From positions 1-64,000 of the forward strand of contig JAQYPV010000007.1 in NCBI GenBank assembly GCA_028726605.1: 64,000 bases of DNA, given 5' to 3'. Origin of the DNA: Peptoniphilaceae bacterium (GTDB taxonomy: Bacteria; Bacillota; Clostridia; Tissierellales; Peptoniphilaceae). This document shows positions 1-8,026 of this stretch, one piece after another. A program made the position numbers and the translations under genes. How positions within the stretch are numbered: the first letter of the stretch is position 1; each line of letters begins with the position of its first letter. The notes beneath the pieces were generated by a model, which made no database searches, was not told the origin of the DNA, and saw only the letters and a program-made list of their open reading frames with translations.

Positions 1-135
1 GAGGATGACACAAATGCTCCAGGACCGTTAAGTATTCTCACTCGAGAAGAAACTGATTATCTCAACAGCATTTCGACGGATTATAAGTACGTGGTCAAGG
101 ATAAAAGAGGAAATGTTGTTATGTCGAACATCTGA
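1..135 (+). CDS. 3' end of an unidentified small protein (partial)
   Basis: An open frame runs from the first base to a TGA at 133-135 and gives 44 C-terminal residues; the start lies outside the window. The tail (LTREETDYLNSI, then YKYVVKDKRGNV) vaguely recalls short phage or conjugative-element proteins that pair a 'LTEEE.EYL' helix with a basic strand, but I do not recognise a family. The DNA is more AT-rich than the genes that follow and a terminator lies just downstream, which fits the edge of an accessory element. Function unknown. Confidence 0.5.
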   Translation, partial: EDDTNAPGPLSILTREETDYLNSISTDYKYVVKDKRGNVVMSNI

Positions 136-138
136 GAG

Positions 139-162
139 CCATCGCTGCGGCGGTGGTTTTTT
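139..162 (+). terminator. Rho-independent terminator
   Basis: A 7-bp stem (CCATCGC with GCGGTGG, one G-U pair) with a 4-nt loop is followed by six T residues. It lies four bases after the stop of the partial first gene and would end that transcript. Confidence 0.7.
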
Positions 163-183
163 GATGCCTGAAAGGAGGAGAAG

Positions 184-324
184 ATGGCCTACAATGACAT
201 TGACGTTATTCTCTATAAAATCCTGCGATATATTAGCGAATGTATGAAGGCGGGTGTCCCTGTCGATTTTGACAGCTTCAAGCCAAGAGCTATTAATGGG
301 TATGTATGTTACGGCTCAAAGTGA
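184..324 (+). CDS. Short YjcQ-like protein, probably truncated
   Basis: A 46-codon frame starts at ATG 184 behind a strong GAAAGGAGGAG ribosome-binding site. Its N-terminus (DVILYKILRYISECMKAG) resembles the first helix of YjcQ-family phage winged-helix proteins, which are usually about twice as long. After residue 30 the similarity stops and the frame closes, so this is probably a 3'-truncated relic. It sits 12 bases before the nucleoside kinase, whose own RBS (AGGAGG) overlaps the end region. The family assignment is from memory of the pattern only. Confidence 0.45.
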   Translation: MAYNDIDVILYKILRYISECMKAGVPVDFDSFKPRAINGYVCYGSK

Positions 325-336
325 TAGGAGGCGACG

Positions 337-2019
337 ATGAATCAGGCGACGGTTAATTATATGCGTGACGGGATGTTGCTGGAGGAAGAAGTGTCATTCG
401 AGGAGGGCGCGACTTTTTCGCAGGTGGCGGATCAGGTCGGATCCTTCATGCGGGGGCAGGTGACGCTCGCGCGGGTGGGCAATCTGCTCTACGAACTGAC
501 AGCGGAAATTCCGGTGGGAACGACCACGCTCTCGCTCATCGATACGACCGACATGGACGGCTATCGAGTCTACATGCGCACCTTGGCCTTTATTTTCCTG
601 GAGGCGGTCCACAAGTTGATGCCAGACACCCAGACGGTGGTGGAGCACTCCATCTCCGGCGGCCTGTATTGCGTGGTGCGTCGCGATGACGAGCCTCTCA
701 CACTGGACACGGCCACGCGCAACCGCATTAAAGAGAAGATGGCGGATATCATTGCCGCCAATTTGTCAGTGGAACGGGTGCGGATGCCCTTTTCCGAGGC
801 CCAGGAGCTCTTTGCGAAACTCGGGCGAAAGGACAAAGTGGATTTGTTCGCACAGCAACCGGACGCCGAAGTGTCGGTCTATCGGATGGGGGACGCGGTC
901 GATTCGTTCTATGGCTACATGGCGCCGTCCACCGGCTACGTCAAGACCTTTGACCTCGAACTTTTCGACCACGGGCTGGTGCTGTTGGGCGTCGACCACG
1001 ACGATCGCACGCGTGTCAACAACTTCCTGCCGACCTACCTCTTATCGGACATCTACAACGAGGCCGAAGACTGGTCGCGCATGCAGGGCATCTTCACAGT
1101 GGCCCAGCTCAACGCCACCATCCAAAATGGCACCATCGGCGACGTGTGTCGCATGAACGAGGCACTGCACGAGCACAAATTGATGACCATTGCGGAGCAG
1201 ATTTCGTCCGAGCAAAAGCGCATCGTGCTCATCGCCGCGCCGTCTTCTTCCGGCAAGACCAGTTTTGCCGTCAAACTTATGACGAGTTTGCGCGTCTTGG
1301 GACGCCGTCCCATTGCCATCTCGCTGGACGACTACTTTGTGAATCGCGACGCGACTCCGCTGGGCGATGATGGGGAGCCGGACTTTGAGGCGTTGGAGGC
1401 CATCGATCTCGCGCGTTTCGAGAGAGACATGAAGGCGCTCCTCGCCGGCGAGACCGTCGAGCGCATCGCCTTCGACTTCATCACCGGCACGCGCGTCTCC
1501 ACGGGCAAAATGATGACGCTGGACGCGAAGAGTCCGATTTTGATTGAAGGCATTCACGGGCTCAATCCGCGTCTTTTGGCGGATATCGACGACCGCAACA
1601 AGATGCGCATCGCTCTGAGTGTGATCACCCAAATCAATCTGGACGATCACAATCGCATCCCGACGACGGACCTGCGCCTGATGCGTCGCATGGCGCGCGA
1701 TCTGCAGTTCCGCGGCCGCGATGTGCGCACCACCATCCGCTCATGGCCGTCCGTCCGAGCCGGAGAAGATCGCAACATCTTTCCGTATTCCGAACGCGCC
1801 GACATCATGTTCAACTCCTCATTCGTCTACGAAATCGCCGCGTTGAAGCCCATTTTGCTGGCGCCATTAAGCGAAATCAATCCCGACGAACCTGAGTACA
1901 TCGAGTCTTCGCGCTTGCTTTCGCTTCTGAGTTATTTCTTGCCCATGACAGACACCTCCGACGTCGTCTCGACGTCGATCCTACGGGAATTCATCGGCGG
2001 AAGCAAGATTGTGAGCTGA
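337..2019 (+). CDS. Uridine kinase-like nucleoside kinase with ThrRS-type N-terminal domain
   Basis: The 560-residue protein combines an N-terminal region related to the TGS and editing-like domains of threonyl-tRNA synthetase (about 1-200; note HSISGGLYC near 110) with a C-terminal phosphoribulokinase/uridine kinase P-loop domain. The Walker A motif is APSSSGKTSFAV near residue 300, followed by an ISLDDYFV segment typical of uridine kinases. This fused architecture is a known family in Clostridia annotated as nucleoside kinase; it is expected to phosphorylate a pyrimidine nucleoside with ATP or GTP in the cytoplasm. The N-terminal domain's role is unknown. ATG 337 has a good AGGAGG RBS and the length is as usual for the family. 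Confidence 0.85.
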   Translation: MNQATVNYMRDGMLLEEEVSFEEGATFSQVADQVGSFMRGQVTLARVGNLLYELTAEIPVGTTTLSLIDTTDMDGYRVYMRTLAFIFLEAVHKLMPDTQTVVEHSISGGLYCVVRRDDEPLTLDTATRNRIKEKMADIIAANLSVERVRMPFSEAQELFAKLGRKDKVDLFAQQPDAEVSVYRMGDAVDSFYGYMAPSTGYVKTFDLELFDHGLVLLGVDHDDRTRVNNFLPTYLLSDIYNEAEDWSRMQGIFTVAQLNATIQNGTIGDVCRMNEALHEHKLMTIAEQISSEQKRIVLIAAPSSSGKTSFAVKLMTSLRVLGRRPIAISLDDYFVNRDATPLGDDGEPDFEALEAIDLARFERDMKALLAGETVERIAFDFITGTRVSTGKMMTLDAKSPILIEGIHGLNPRLLADIDDRNKMRIALSVITQINLDDHNRIPTTDLRLMRRMARDLQFRGRDVRTTIRSWPSVRAGEDRNIFPYSERADIMFNSSFVYEIAALKPILLAPLSEINPDEPEYIESSRLLSLLSYFLPMTDTSDVVSTSILREFIGGSKIVS

Positions 2020-2117
2020 CGCTTGACGAACGGCGCAACATTCGCAACAATATGCTGTGACAGCGCCAAAGAGTCTATTTTGTGATGTGGGTTTTAGACG
2101 TGGAGCGAGGAGGAAGG

Positions 2118-2957
2118 ATGACGAGAATTTTAACGATGCAGGATCTGTCGTGTGTGGGTCAGTGTTCATTGACGGTGGCCCTGCCCATTTTATCGGCGTG
2201 TGGCGTGGAGGCCTCGGTGTTGCCCTCGGCCGTTTTGTCCACCCATACAGGCGGTTTTACGGGATTTACGTTTCGCGATTTGACGGAAGACATTCCGGGC
2301 ATTTTGGATCACTGGGTGAGCGAATCGCTGGATTTTGCCGCGCTTTACACCGGCTATCTGGGGAGCCAGCGTCAGATTGAGCTGGTCGGCGAGGTGCAAC
2401 AGCGCGTCCTTCAGGAAGGCGCGCCGTCCTTCATCGACCCGGCGATGGCGGACAACGGGCAACTCTACGTCGGCTTCGATGAAGACTACGTGGAAGCCAT
2501 GAAGGGCCTCATCGCAAAAGCCGATGTCGCGTTGCCGAACATCACGGAAGCGTGCTTCCTCACGGGAGAGTCGTACCACGAGCAGGGCGATTTGGAGTGG
2601 TACGAATTCCTCTGCCACCAGTTGATGGCGAGCGGCACCAAGTGCGTCGTCCTGACAGGAGCCGCCATCGACGACGAGACGACGGGCGTCTTGGTCGTGA
2701 CGCAGGAAGGCGCCGAGCACTACCGGCATCGCAGAATTGAAAAAGGCGCGCACGGCACGGGAGACATCTTCGCTTCGGCCTTTGTGGGAAGCGTGATGCG
2801 CGGTGCTTCGCTCATCCAAGCGGCCCAAATTGCCGCCGACTTCACCGTGGATGCCATCGAACTTACGAACCAGGATCCGTCCCATTGGTACGGCGCGCGC
2901 TTTGAACCGTGCTTGGGGGGACTCATCGACAGAGTGGAGGCCGTGTGCAATTTATAG
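2118..2957 (+). CDS. Pyridoxamine/pyridoxal kinase (PfkB-like, PdxY type)
   Basis: The 279-residue protein phosphorylates B6 vitamers to feed the pyridoxal-phosphate pool. It opens with MTRILTMQDLSCVGQCSL and carries the ribokinase-superfamily C-terminal anion-hole motif AHGTGDIFAS near residue 215, which holds the catalytic Asp. The ORF track starts at 2082, but ATG 2118 has a GAGGAGGAAGG RBS directly in front and matches the family N-terminus, so I use that start. It overlaps the next gene by 13 bases. Vitamer preference (pyridoxamine, pyridoxal or hydroxymethylpyrimidine) cannot be decided from sequence. Confidence 0.82.
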   Translation: MTRILTMQDLSCVGQCSLTVALPILSACGVEASVLPSAVLSTHTGGFTGFTFRDLTEDIPGILDHWVSESLDFAALYTGYLGSQRQIELVGEVQQRVLQEGAPSFIDPAMADNGQLYVGFDEDYVEAMKGLIAKADVALPNITEACFLTGESYHEQGDLEWYEFLCHQLMASGTKCVVLTGAAIDDETTGVLVVTQEGAEHYRHRRIEKGAHGTGDIFASAFVGSVMRGASLIQAAQIAADFTVDAIELTNQDPSHWYGARFEPCLGGLIDRVEAVCNL

Positions 2958-3340
2958 GATATCGGCGTTGCAGCACGTGCCGGAGCATCTTGGATTTGCT
3001 TCGGCAGAAGAACGTGGCGGTGAACGTGCGGGATCTGAAACAGGATCCTCCGACGGCAGATGAAATTCGCGCTTGGCATGAAGCGTCCGGGCTCGACATC
3101 GGTCGATTCTACAACACGTCCGGGCTTTCGTACCGCAATGGAAACATCAAAGAAAGGCGCGCTTCGCTCACGCTGGACGAGCAGTATGCGCTTCTGGGTT
3201 CCGACCCCATGCTCGTCAAACGCCCCATCCTCGTGGACGGGGAGACGGTCTTGGTGGGCGCGGACGTCCGTCGCTTTGCCGAAGCAGCTGATGCGCCGAA
3301 ACGGCGCGTGGTCACTCCGGGGAAGTCAGCGGGAAAGTGA
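2945..3340 (+). CDS. ArsC/Spx/MgsR-family thioredoxin-like protein
   Basis: The 131-residue protein has the ArsC-family fold signature: an N-terminal strand followed by the CSTC redox pair (family pattern CxxC), and a LVKRPIL segment near residue 90 with the cis-proline and conserved Arg region. Spx and MgsR regulators share this pattern with glutaredoxin-dependent arsenate reductases; there is no arsenic gene nearby. I choose GTG 2945 because GTGGAGG lies just upstream and the protein then begins directly at the first strand (VQFIGYRRC). It overlaps the kinase stop by 13 bases, so translation is probably coupled. Substrate or partner unknown. Confidence 0.75.
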   Translation: MQFIGYRRCSTCRSILDLLRQKNVAVNVRDLKQDPPTADEIRAWHEASGLDIGRFYNTSGLSYRNGNIKERRASLTLDEQYALLGSDPMLVKRPILVDGETVLVGADVRRFAEAADAPKRRVVTPGKSAGK

Positions 3341-3361
3341 GAGAATGAGAAAACGAATCAG

Positions 3362-3390
3362 ACGACCGCCTCAGGTGGTCGTTTTTTTTT
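3362..3390 (+). terminator. Rho-independent terminator
   Basis: An 8-bp stem (CGACCGCC with GGTGGTCG) with a TCA loop runs into nine T residues. It ends the pyridoxamine kinase and ArsC-like transcript. Confidence 0.88.
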
Positions 3391-3472
3391 CGCTCTCAAA
3401 CGGTGTGCGTCGTGCGTACATGGCTTAGATTGCATCACACGATTTTGACTTTTCCTCTGGTTGCAATTTTTA

Positions 3473-4375
3473 TTATTTGTCGTTATTCAGTACCTCTCGC
3501 CAGTGGTCGAGTTCTCGGATCTCTTCCTTGGAAAGCTCGGGCATCTTCGGATTCATATCTTCCAAGGTCTCCAAGACGACTTGGGAGACGACGGCACGGG
3601 CGAACCACTTGCGGTCGGCGGGCACCACGATCCAAGGGGCGTTTTTCGTGGCGGTCTCGCGGATGGCTTCTTGGTACAAGCTTTGATATTCGTCCCAGTG
3701 CTCGCGCTCGGCGAGGTCGCCAGCGGAGAACTTCCAGTTTTTGTCCTCTTCCTCGATGCGGTCCAGGAGGCGCTCCCTCTGCTCGTCTTTGGAAATGTGC
3801 AGAAAGAATTTCAGGATGTGATAGCCCTGCTCCACCAGATACTCTTCCCAATTTCGAATTTGGCTATAGCGGTTTTCCCAGACGTGTTTGTCGATGACAT
3901 CCTCAGGATATTGCTGGTCGGCGATGAGGTTGTGCAACTGCGTGACGATCACTTCTTCGTAGTGCGAACGGTTGAAGATGCCGATCTCGCCGCGTCGGGG
4001 CAGGGCGCGATTGATGCGCCACATGTAGTCGTGGTCCAGTTCTTCACTGGAAGGCTGCTTAAAGGCCGTGACGTGCGTGCCCTGGGGATTCAGTCCTCGC
4101 ATGACGTGCTTGATGCAACCGTCCTTGCCCGCGGCATCCATGGCCTGAAAGACGATCAAAAGGCTCTGACGGTTTTCGGCGTAGAGTTTTTCCTGCCATT
4201 CAAACATCTGCTCCCGGTTGCGACGCAGAAGCGCTTTGCCATCTTCTTTTTTCAGACCTTGTTTATCCCGCGTGTCGATGTCCTTCAGATGAAAGGCGCC
4301 GCTCGTCACGATGTAGGGTTTGGTTTTGATTCGAATGACTTTCGCTTTTTTCTCATTTTCAGCGTTTTCGCTCAT
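3473..4375 (-). CDS. PPK2-family polyphosphate:nucleotide phosphotransferase
   Basis: The 300-residue protein matches the PPK2 family, which moves phosphate between inorganic polyphosphate and nucleotides. Visible family marks are the P-loop-like FQAMDAAGKDGCIKHV (about 73-88), the following GLNPQGTHVTAFKQPS stretch, and the lid region FNRSHYEEVIV. Single-domain length is normal. Its ATG overlaps the aroA stop by four bases and an AGGAG motif lies in the end of aroA, so the two genes are coupled. The pairing looks like simple operon packing rather than shared function. Whether the enzyme prefers AMP, ADP or GDP cannot be read from sequence. Confidence 0.85.
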   Translation of the reverse strand: MSENAENEKKAKVIRIKTKPYIVTSGAFHLKDIDTRDKQGLKKEDGKALLRRNREQMFEWQEKLYAENRQSLLIVFQAMDAAGKDGCIKHVMRGLNPQGTHVTAFKQPSSEELDHDYMWRINRALPRRGEIGIFNRSHYEEVIVTQLHNLIADQQYPEDVIDKHVWENRYSQIRNWEEYLVEQGYHILKFFLHISKDEQRERLLDRIEEEDKNWKFSAGDLAEREHWDEYQSLYQEAIRETATKNAPWIVVPADRKWFARAVVSQVVLETLEDMNPKMPELSKEEIRELDHWREVLNNDK

Positions 4376-5604
4376 AGTGACTCCTGTTTTCCGTCATCGT
4401 ACAGATGCGCATCGATGCCGATAAAGCGCAATTGCTCAAAAAAGTTGGGGAAGCTCTTACGCACGGCTTGAGCCCCGTTGATGGTCCCGCCCAGTTTCGA
4501 GAGCACGACGCACAACGCCATCACGATGCGGTGGTCGTTGTGTCCGTCGAGTTCCTCTACGGGCGCATGTGCATGGCCGCCCTCGACGCAAACGCGCCCC
4601 TCGCGCGCCTCGATGCGAATGCCGCATTTTTCCAGTTCCTGGGCCATGGCCCCCACGCGATCGCTCTCCTTATCCCGAAGGCGTGCCGCGTCGGTGAACG
4701 TCGCCCCGTGGAAGAGTCCCGCGAGGGCGAAGAGCAGCGGCCCCAAATCCGGACAGTCGCGCAGTGAAATCTCAGGGGTGCCTTTGACGATGGCGCGCAT
4801 GTGCGCTTCTGCGCGGGCGTCGCCCTGGAGCGTGGGTTCGGTGAGGCCGACCACGGCGACGTGACCACCCAGAAAGTTGAAGGCCAGAAATGGCGCGGCA
4901 TTGGAGTAGTCGCCTTCTACGGTGAAGGCGCCGGCGCGGTAGATTTGATTTCCGGGAATGCGGTAGGTGTAGGGCGCCACCGTGTCGATGTCAATGTTCA
5001 ACTGGCTCAGCGCATCCAAGGTGAGCGCGAGGTAGGGACGGCTTTCGACGGGCTCCTCGACGATGAGTCGGCTCTCGCCATTCAAAAGGGGCAGCGTATA
5101 GAGAAGCCCCGTGGCGAACTGACTGGAGACGTCCCCGGGAATGCGGTAAACGCCGGGGCGCAAGGGCCCGCGCACGTGAATGCGATCTGCGCCGCGTTCA
5201 AAGACAAAGCCTTTTTCCTCGGCCAGTGCCTCGTAGACCGTCTGCGGCCGCTGCATGAGGCGCGCCGCACCGGTAAAAGTCACATCTTGATCGGACAAGA
5301 GGGCGAGGGGAATGAAAAAACGCAAAGTGCTCCCACTCTCATGACAGTCGATGGGCGATTGCACCGCGCTGTGGCGCGGGTCGAGGCCCATGAGCCGCAC
5401 GCCGTCTTTACGGCGTTCGACATCGGCCCCGAAGGCAGAAAGCGCGTTAAGCGTGGCATCGATGTCGTCGCTGAAGACGATGGGGCGAATGGCACTTTCG
5501 CCGGCGGCAAGTCCGGCGCCGATCGTCAGACGATGGGCCATGCTTTTGGACGGCGGGGCCGTGACGCGGCCTCGCGCGATAGAGGGACGGATCGTCACGC
5601 GCAT
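4372..5604 (-). CDS. aroA: 3-phosphoshikimate 1-carboxyvinyltransferase (EPSP synthase)
   Basis: AroA joins shikimate 3-phosphate and phosphoenolpyruvate to give EPSP, the sixth step of chorismate synthesis. The 410-residue protein shows the conserved PPSKSMAHR near residue 17 (substrate-binding Lys), the ESGSTLRF motif near 89, and the C-terminal DHRIVMALCV. Length is close to the usual 420-430. No other shikimate gene is in the window. The ATG has a GAAAGGAGCG RBS. It is followed by a four-base overlap with the PPK2 gene. Confidence 0.93.
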   Translation of the reverse strand: MRVTIRPSIARGRVTAPPSKSMAHRLTIGAGLAAGESAIRPIVFSDDIDATLNALSAFGADVERRKDGVRLMGLDPRHSAVQSPIDCHESGSTLRFFIPLALLSDQDVTFTGAARLMQRPQTVYEALAEEKGFVFERGADRIHVRGPLRPGVYRIPGDVSSQFATGLLYTLPLLNGESRLIVEEPVESRPYLALTLDALSQLNIDIDTVAPYTYRIPGNQIYRAGAFTVEGDYSNAAPFLAFNFLGGHVAVVGLTEPTLQGDARAEAHMRAIVKGTPEISLRDCPDLGPLLFALAGLFHGATFTDAARLRDKESDRVGAMAQELEKCGIRIEAREGRVCVEGGHAHAPVEELDGHNDHRIVMALCVVLSKLGGTINGAQAVRKSFPNFFEQLRFIGIDAHLYDDGKQESL

Positions 5605-5653
5605 GAAACGCTCCTTTCTTTACGATATGAATTATAGCACGTTCACTCCATGA

Positions 5654-5899
5654 AAAGCGGGAGGTCGAGCCGTTCTTTTGAATCTAACGGAGCGGTGCAC
5701 GCGGGAAAGTCTCTTGTTTAAGCTTCCCTCCCAGCTTGGCGAACAGGTTTTATCCGTATTGGATGGTCTGGAGCGAAAAATGGGGGCAAAGTGCTTTCGA
5801 GAGACCTTTAAGAGCATAACCGTCGACAATGGCAGGATTCATGATGGTCGTAGTGCGGCAGAGGAGCGGGCACGGAGGGAAAAATTTTCCACCCCCTAG
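5654..5899 (+). pseudogene. IS30-family transposase remnant
   Basis: This frame encodes a middle fragment of an IS30-type DDE transposase: LTERCTRESLLFKLPSQ, then VLDGLERKMG and ITVDNG, which is the segment around the second catalytic Asp in that family. Similarity ends after ITVDNG: the expected E-F residues and the C-terminal third are missing, and the N-terminal HTH is absent upstream because a stop precedes 5654. The ORF track lists it from TTG 5678. No terminal inverted repeats are recognisable. It is a decayed insertion between aroA and the metNIQ leader. Confidence 0.72.
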
Positions 5900-5906
5900 G
5901 GGGTGG
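5889..5906. repeat. Perfect 18-bp palindrome CCACCCCC/GGGGGTGG
   Basis: CCACCCCCTAGGGGGTGG is a perfect palindrome with a CTAG centre, next to AAAATTTT. It lies at the end of the IS30 relic, about 90 bases upstream of the metNIQ promoter. The G/C-tract layout resembles operators of the CsoR/CstR/FrmR repressor family, but it could equally be a weak hairpin or IS debris. No gene starts immediately next to it. Confidence 0.4.
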
Positions 5907-5997
5907 AGCCTAGAGGGATGAATCACCGGATTTCATCTGTAATGGAGTGTTGCATTTTAACTTGCAATTTGCGCGAGAAAAATTTTTCTAAAAGGTA

Positions 5998-6026
5998 TTG
6001 ACAACGCCGAAGCCTTCGCGTAAAGT
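5998..6026 (+). promoter_or_regulatory. Promoter of the metNIQ T-box transcript
   Basis: A consensus -35 box TTGACA (5998-6003) and -10 box TAAAGT (6021-6026) are separated by 17 bases. They lie directly upstream of the T-box leader, so transcription should start near 6033. Confidence 0.75.
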
Positions 6027-6032
6027 AGTGGG

Positions 6033-6290
6033 CAAATGAGAAACCAGTGGAAGAGAAGAGTATATCGAGAGGAATCCATACAGAGAAGCCCGGGAGCTGA
6101 GAAGGGCGGGAGGAGATTCGGTAGAACATGGCCTCGGATGGGACGGCTCGCAGAGGGTCGTACGGGAACTCCCGTTACAGAGTTAGGGCATCGAGTAATC
6201 TGTGTCTGAAGAGCGCATCTCGCATGCGAAAAAAGGTGGTACCGCGGAGCAATTCGTCCTTTTGTCTGATGACAAAAGGACTTTTTTTAT
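6033..6290 (+). promoter_or_regulatory. T-box riboswitch, probably methionine-specific
   Basis: The leader carries the T-box consensus AGGTGGTACCGCGG (6234-6247), followed at once by an 11-bp terminator hairpin and T-run, as in every T-box antiterminator switch. In the stem I region an AGTA element and a GAAC-ATG-GCC stretch (6128-6130) place a Met codon in the specifier position; reading the triplet one base earlier would give CAT (His). The bulge TGGT would pair with a tRNA ending A-CCA, which fits tRNA-Met (A73) and not tRNA-His (C73). The downstream genes are a MetNIQ transporter, so low charged tRNA-Met should raise methionine import. Confidence 0.88.
6256..6288 (+). terminator. T-box attenuator terminator
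   Basis: GTCCTTTTGTC and GACAAAAGGAC form a perfect 11-bp stem with a TGAT loop, followed by seven T. Its 5' arm follows the T-box sequence, so it competes with the antiterminator. Confidence 0.92.
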
Positions 6291-6322
6291 GGAAATCGTG
6301 GAAGAGAAAGCGGAGGCACGTG

Positions 6323-7327
6323 ATGATCCGAGTGGAGCATCTGAGTAAACAATTTGATGGGGACAACGGAACGCTCCACGCTGTAAACGACGTCTCGTTT
6401 ACCGTGCATGATGGGGAGATCTTCGGGATCATCGGCATGAGCGGGGCGGGCAAGTCGACGCTCGTACGACTGATCAACCGCCTGGAGGAACCCACGAGCG
6501 GCAAAGTGTGGATCGATGAAAAAGAGATGACGGCGCTGTCGCCAAAGGAGCTCTTGGCGGAGCGCAAGGAGATCGGCATGATCTTCCAGTCGTTCAATCT
6601 GTTCCACCAGAAGACCATCCGCCGCAACATCGCCTATCCCATGGAGATCGCCGGATGGAAGAAGGAGGACATCGAGGCGCGCATCGACGAACTGTTGGCC
6701 TTCGTGGATCTCGCCGATCGCGGGAACGCCTATCCGGCCGAGCTCTCCGGTGGGCAAAAGCAACGCGTCGCCATCGCTCGGGCCATGGCGCTGAAGCCCA
6801 AGATCTTGCTTTCGGACGAAGGCACGTCGGCGCTCGATCCCAAGAATACGGCGCAGGTGCTGGACCTGCTGCGCCAGCTGTCGCTCACCTACGGCACGAC
6901 GATCGTGCTCATCACGCACCAGATGGAGGTGGCCAAGGAGATCTGCGATCGCATCGCCGTGATGGACGGCGGCCGCATCATCGAGGAGGCGGCGACTCAG
7001 GAGATCTTCTTCCATCCGAAAGAGTCCATCACGCGCAGCTTCATCTCGCGGCTGCAGGATTCGGACGAGTTGGCGTTTTTGGATGAAATGACGTTTGAAG
7101 GCGATGTCGTGAAGCTCACGTACCGAAACGAGATGTCCAAACACTCGCTGATCACCGACGTCGCGCGCAAGACGAATGCCACTATTTCCATTCTCTCGGC
7201 GAACATCAACAAGTTCCGTCAGGGAGAGTTGGGCTACACAGTGGTGGAGATTTCCGGTCAACCGGAGGAGCGGCAGAAGGCGTTCAACGCCTTCCGTGAG
7301 GAAGTGGATGTGGAGGTGCTTCCATGA
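6323..7327 (+). CDS. metN: Methionine ABC transporter ATP-binding protein
   Basis: MetN drives methionine uptake with MetI and MetQ. The 334-residue protein has Walker A GMSGAGKSTL, the signature LSGGQKQRVAIARA, Walker B KILLSDEGTSALDP (an unusual Gly after the catalytic Glu, where Ala is common), the H-loop LITHQM, and a C-terminal NIL regulatory domain (about 255-334). The ORF track starts at 6128, but that reads through the T-box; ATG 6323 has a GCGGAGG RBS after the terminator and matches the family N-terminus. It overlaps metI by four bases. Confidence 0.93.
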   Translation: MIRVEHLSKQFDGDNGTLHAVNDVSFTVHDGEIFGIIGMSGAGKSTLVRLINRLEEPTSGKVWIDEKEMTALSPKELLAERKEIGMIFQSFNLFHQKTIRRNIAYPMEIAGWKKEDIEARIDELLAFVDLADRGNAYPAELSGGQKQRVAIARAMALKPKILLSDEGTSALDPKNTAQVLDLLRQLSLTYGTTIVLITHQMEVAKEICDRIAVMDGGRIIEEAATQEIFFHPKESITRSFISRLQDSDELAFLDEMTFEGDVVKLTYRNEMSKHSLITDVARKTNATISILSANINKFRQGELGYTVVEISGQPEERQKAFNAFREEVDVEVLP

Positions 7328-7968
7328 TCTTACAGCTTTTGCCGGGCGCCATTCTCGAGACGCTGTACATGGTGGTCTTGAGTTCGCTCTTTGCCATACT
7401 GATCGGTCTTCCGCTGGGGGTGGCGCTGTATCAACTGCGTCCGGGTGGCATCGCCGAACGTCCGGGAATCTACCGCGTGCTCGACGCCATCGTAAACATC
7501 ACGCGCTCCATTCCGTACATCATCTTGATGATCCTCCTGTTGCCGGTCACGAAAGTGCTCATCGGCACGTCCATCGGCTCCACGGCCATGCTCTTTTCAC
7601 TGACACTGGCAGCGGCGCCGTTCTTCGCCCGCCTCGTGGAGTCGGCGCTTTTGGAAGTGGACGGGGGCATCATCGAAGCGGCCAAGGCCATGGGGTCGAA
7701 CCAGCGGGAGATCATCCTTAAAGTCCTGCTTCCCGAGGCTCTGCCGAGCCTCGTCCTGGCGGCGACGAACATGATCATCAACCTCATCTCTTATACGGCG
7801 ATGGCGGGGACGCTGGGCGGTGGCGGATTAGGCGCTGTGGCTGTGCGCTATGGCCTCTATCGTTACCAGTTCGACGTGCTCATCGTGAACGTGGCGATCA
7901 TCGTGTTGCTTGTCCAGTTGGTGCAGTGGCTTGGGACGCACCTTTCGCAGAAATTGAACAAAAAATAA
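7324..7968 (+). CDS. metI: Methionine ABC transporter permease
   Basis: This 214-residue inner-membrane subunit forms the transport channel. It has five predicted membrane segments and the EAA-loop pattern EAAKAMGSNQREIILKVLLP, which contacts MetN. Length is typical for MetI. Its ATG overlaps the metN stop (ATGA), so the two are translationally coupled, and metQ follows after a 58-base gap. Like metN it should respond to the upstream T-box. Confidence 0.93.
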   Translation: MILQLLPGAILETLYMVVLSSLFAILIGLPLGVALYQLRPGGIAERPGIYRVLDAIVNITRSIPYIILMILLLPVTKVLIGTSIGSTAMLFSLTLAAAPFFARLVESALLEVDGGIIEAAKAMGSNQREIILKVLLPEALPSLVLAATNMIINLISYTAMAGTLGGGGLGAVAVRYGLYRYQFDVLIVNVAIIVLLVQLVQWLGTHLSQKLNKK

Positions 7969-8026
7969 CGGTTTATCCGTGGACATAGAGTTGGAAGAAT
8001 GTCACTGGAACGTTGAGGAGAGAGAA

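Noticed and set aside
6128-6322. Track start of metN 65 codons upstream
   Set aside because: The extra codons lie inside the T-box leader and its terminator; the ATG at 6128 is the specifier triplet, not a start.
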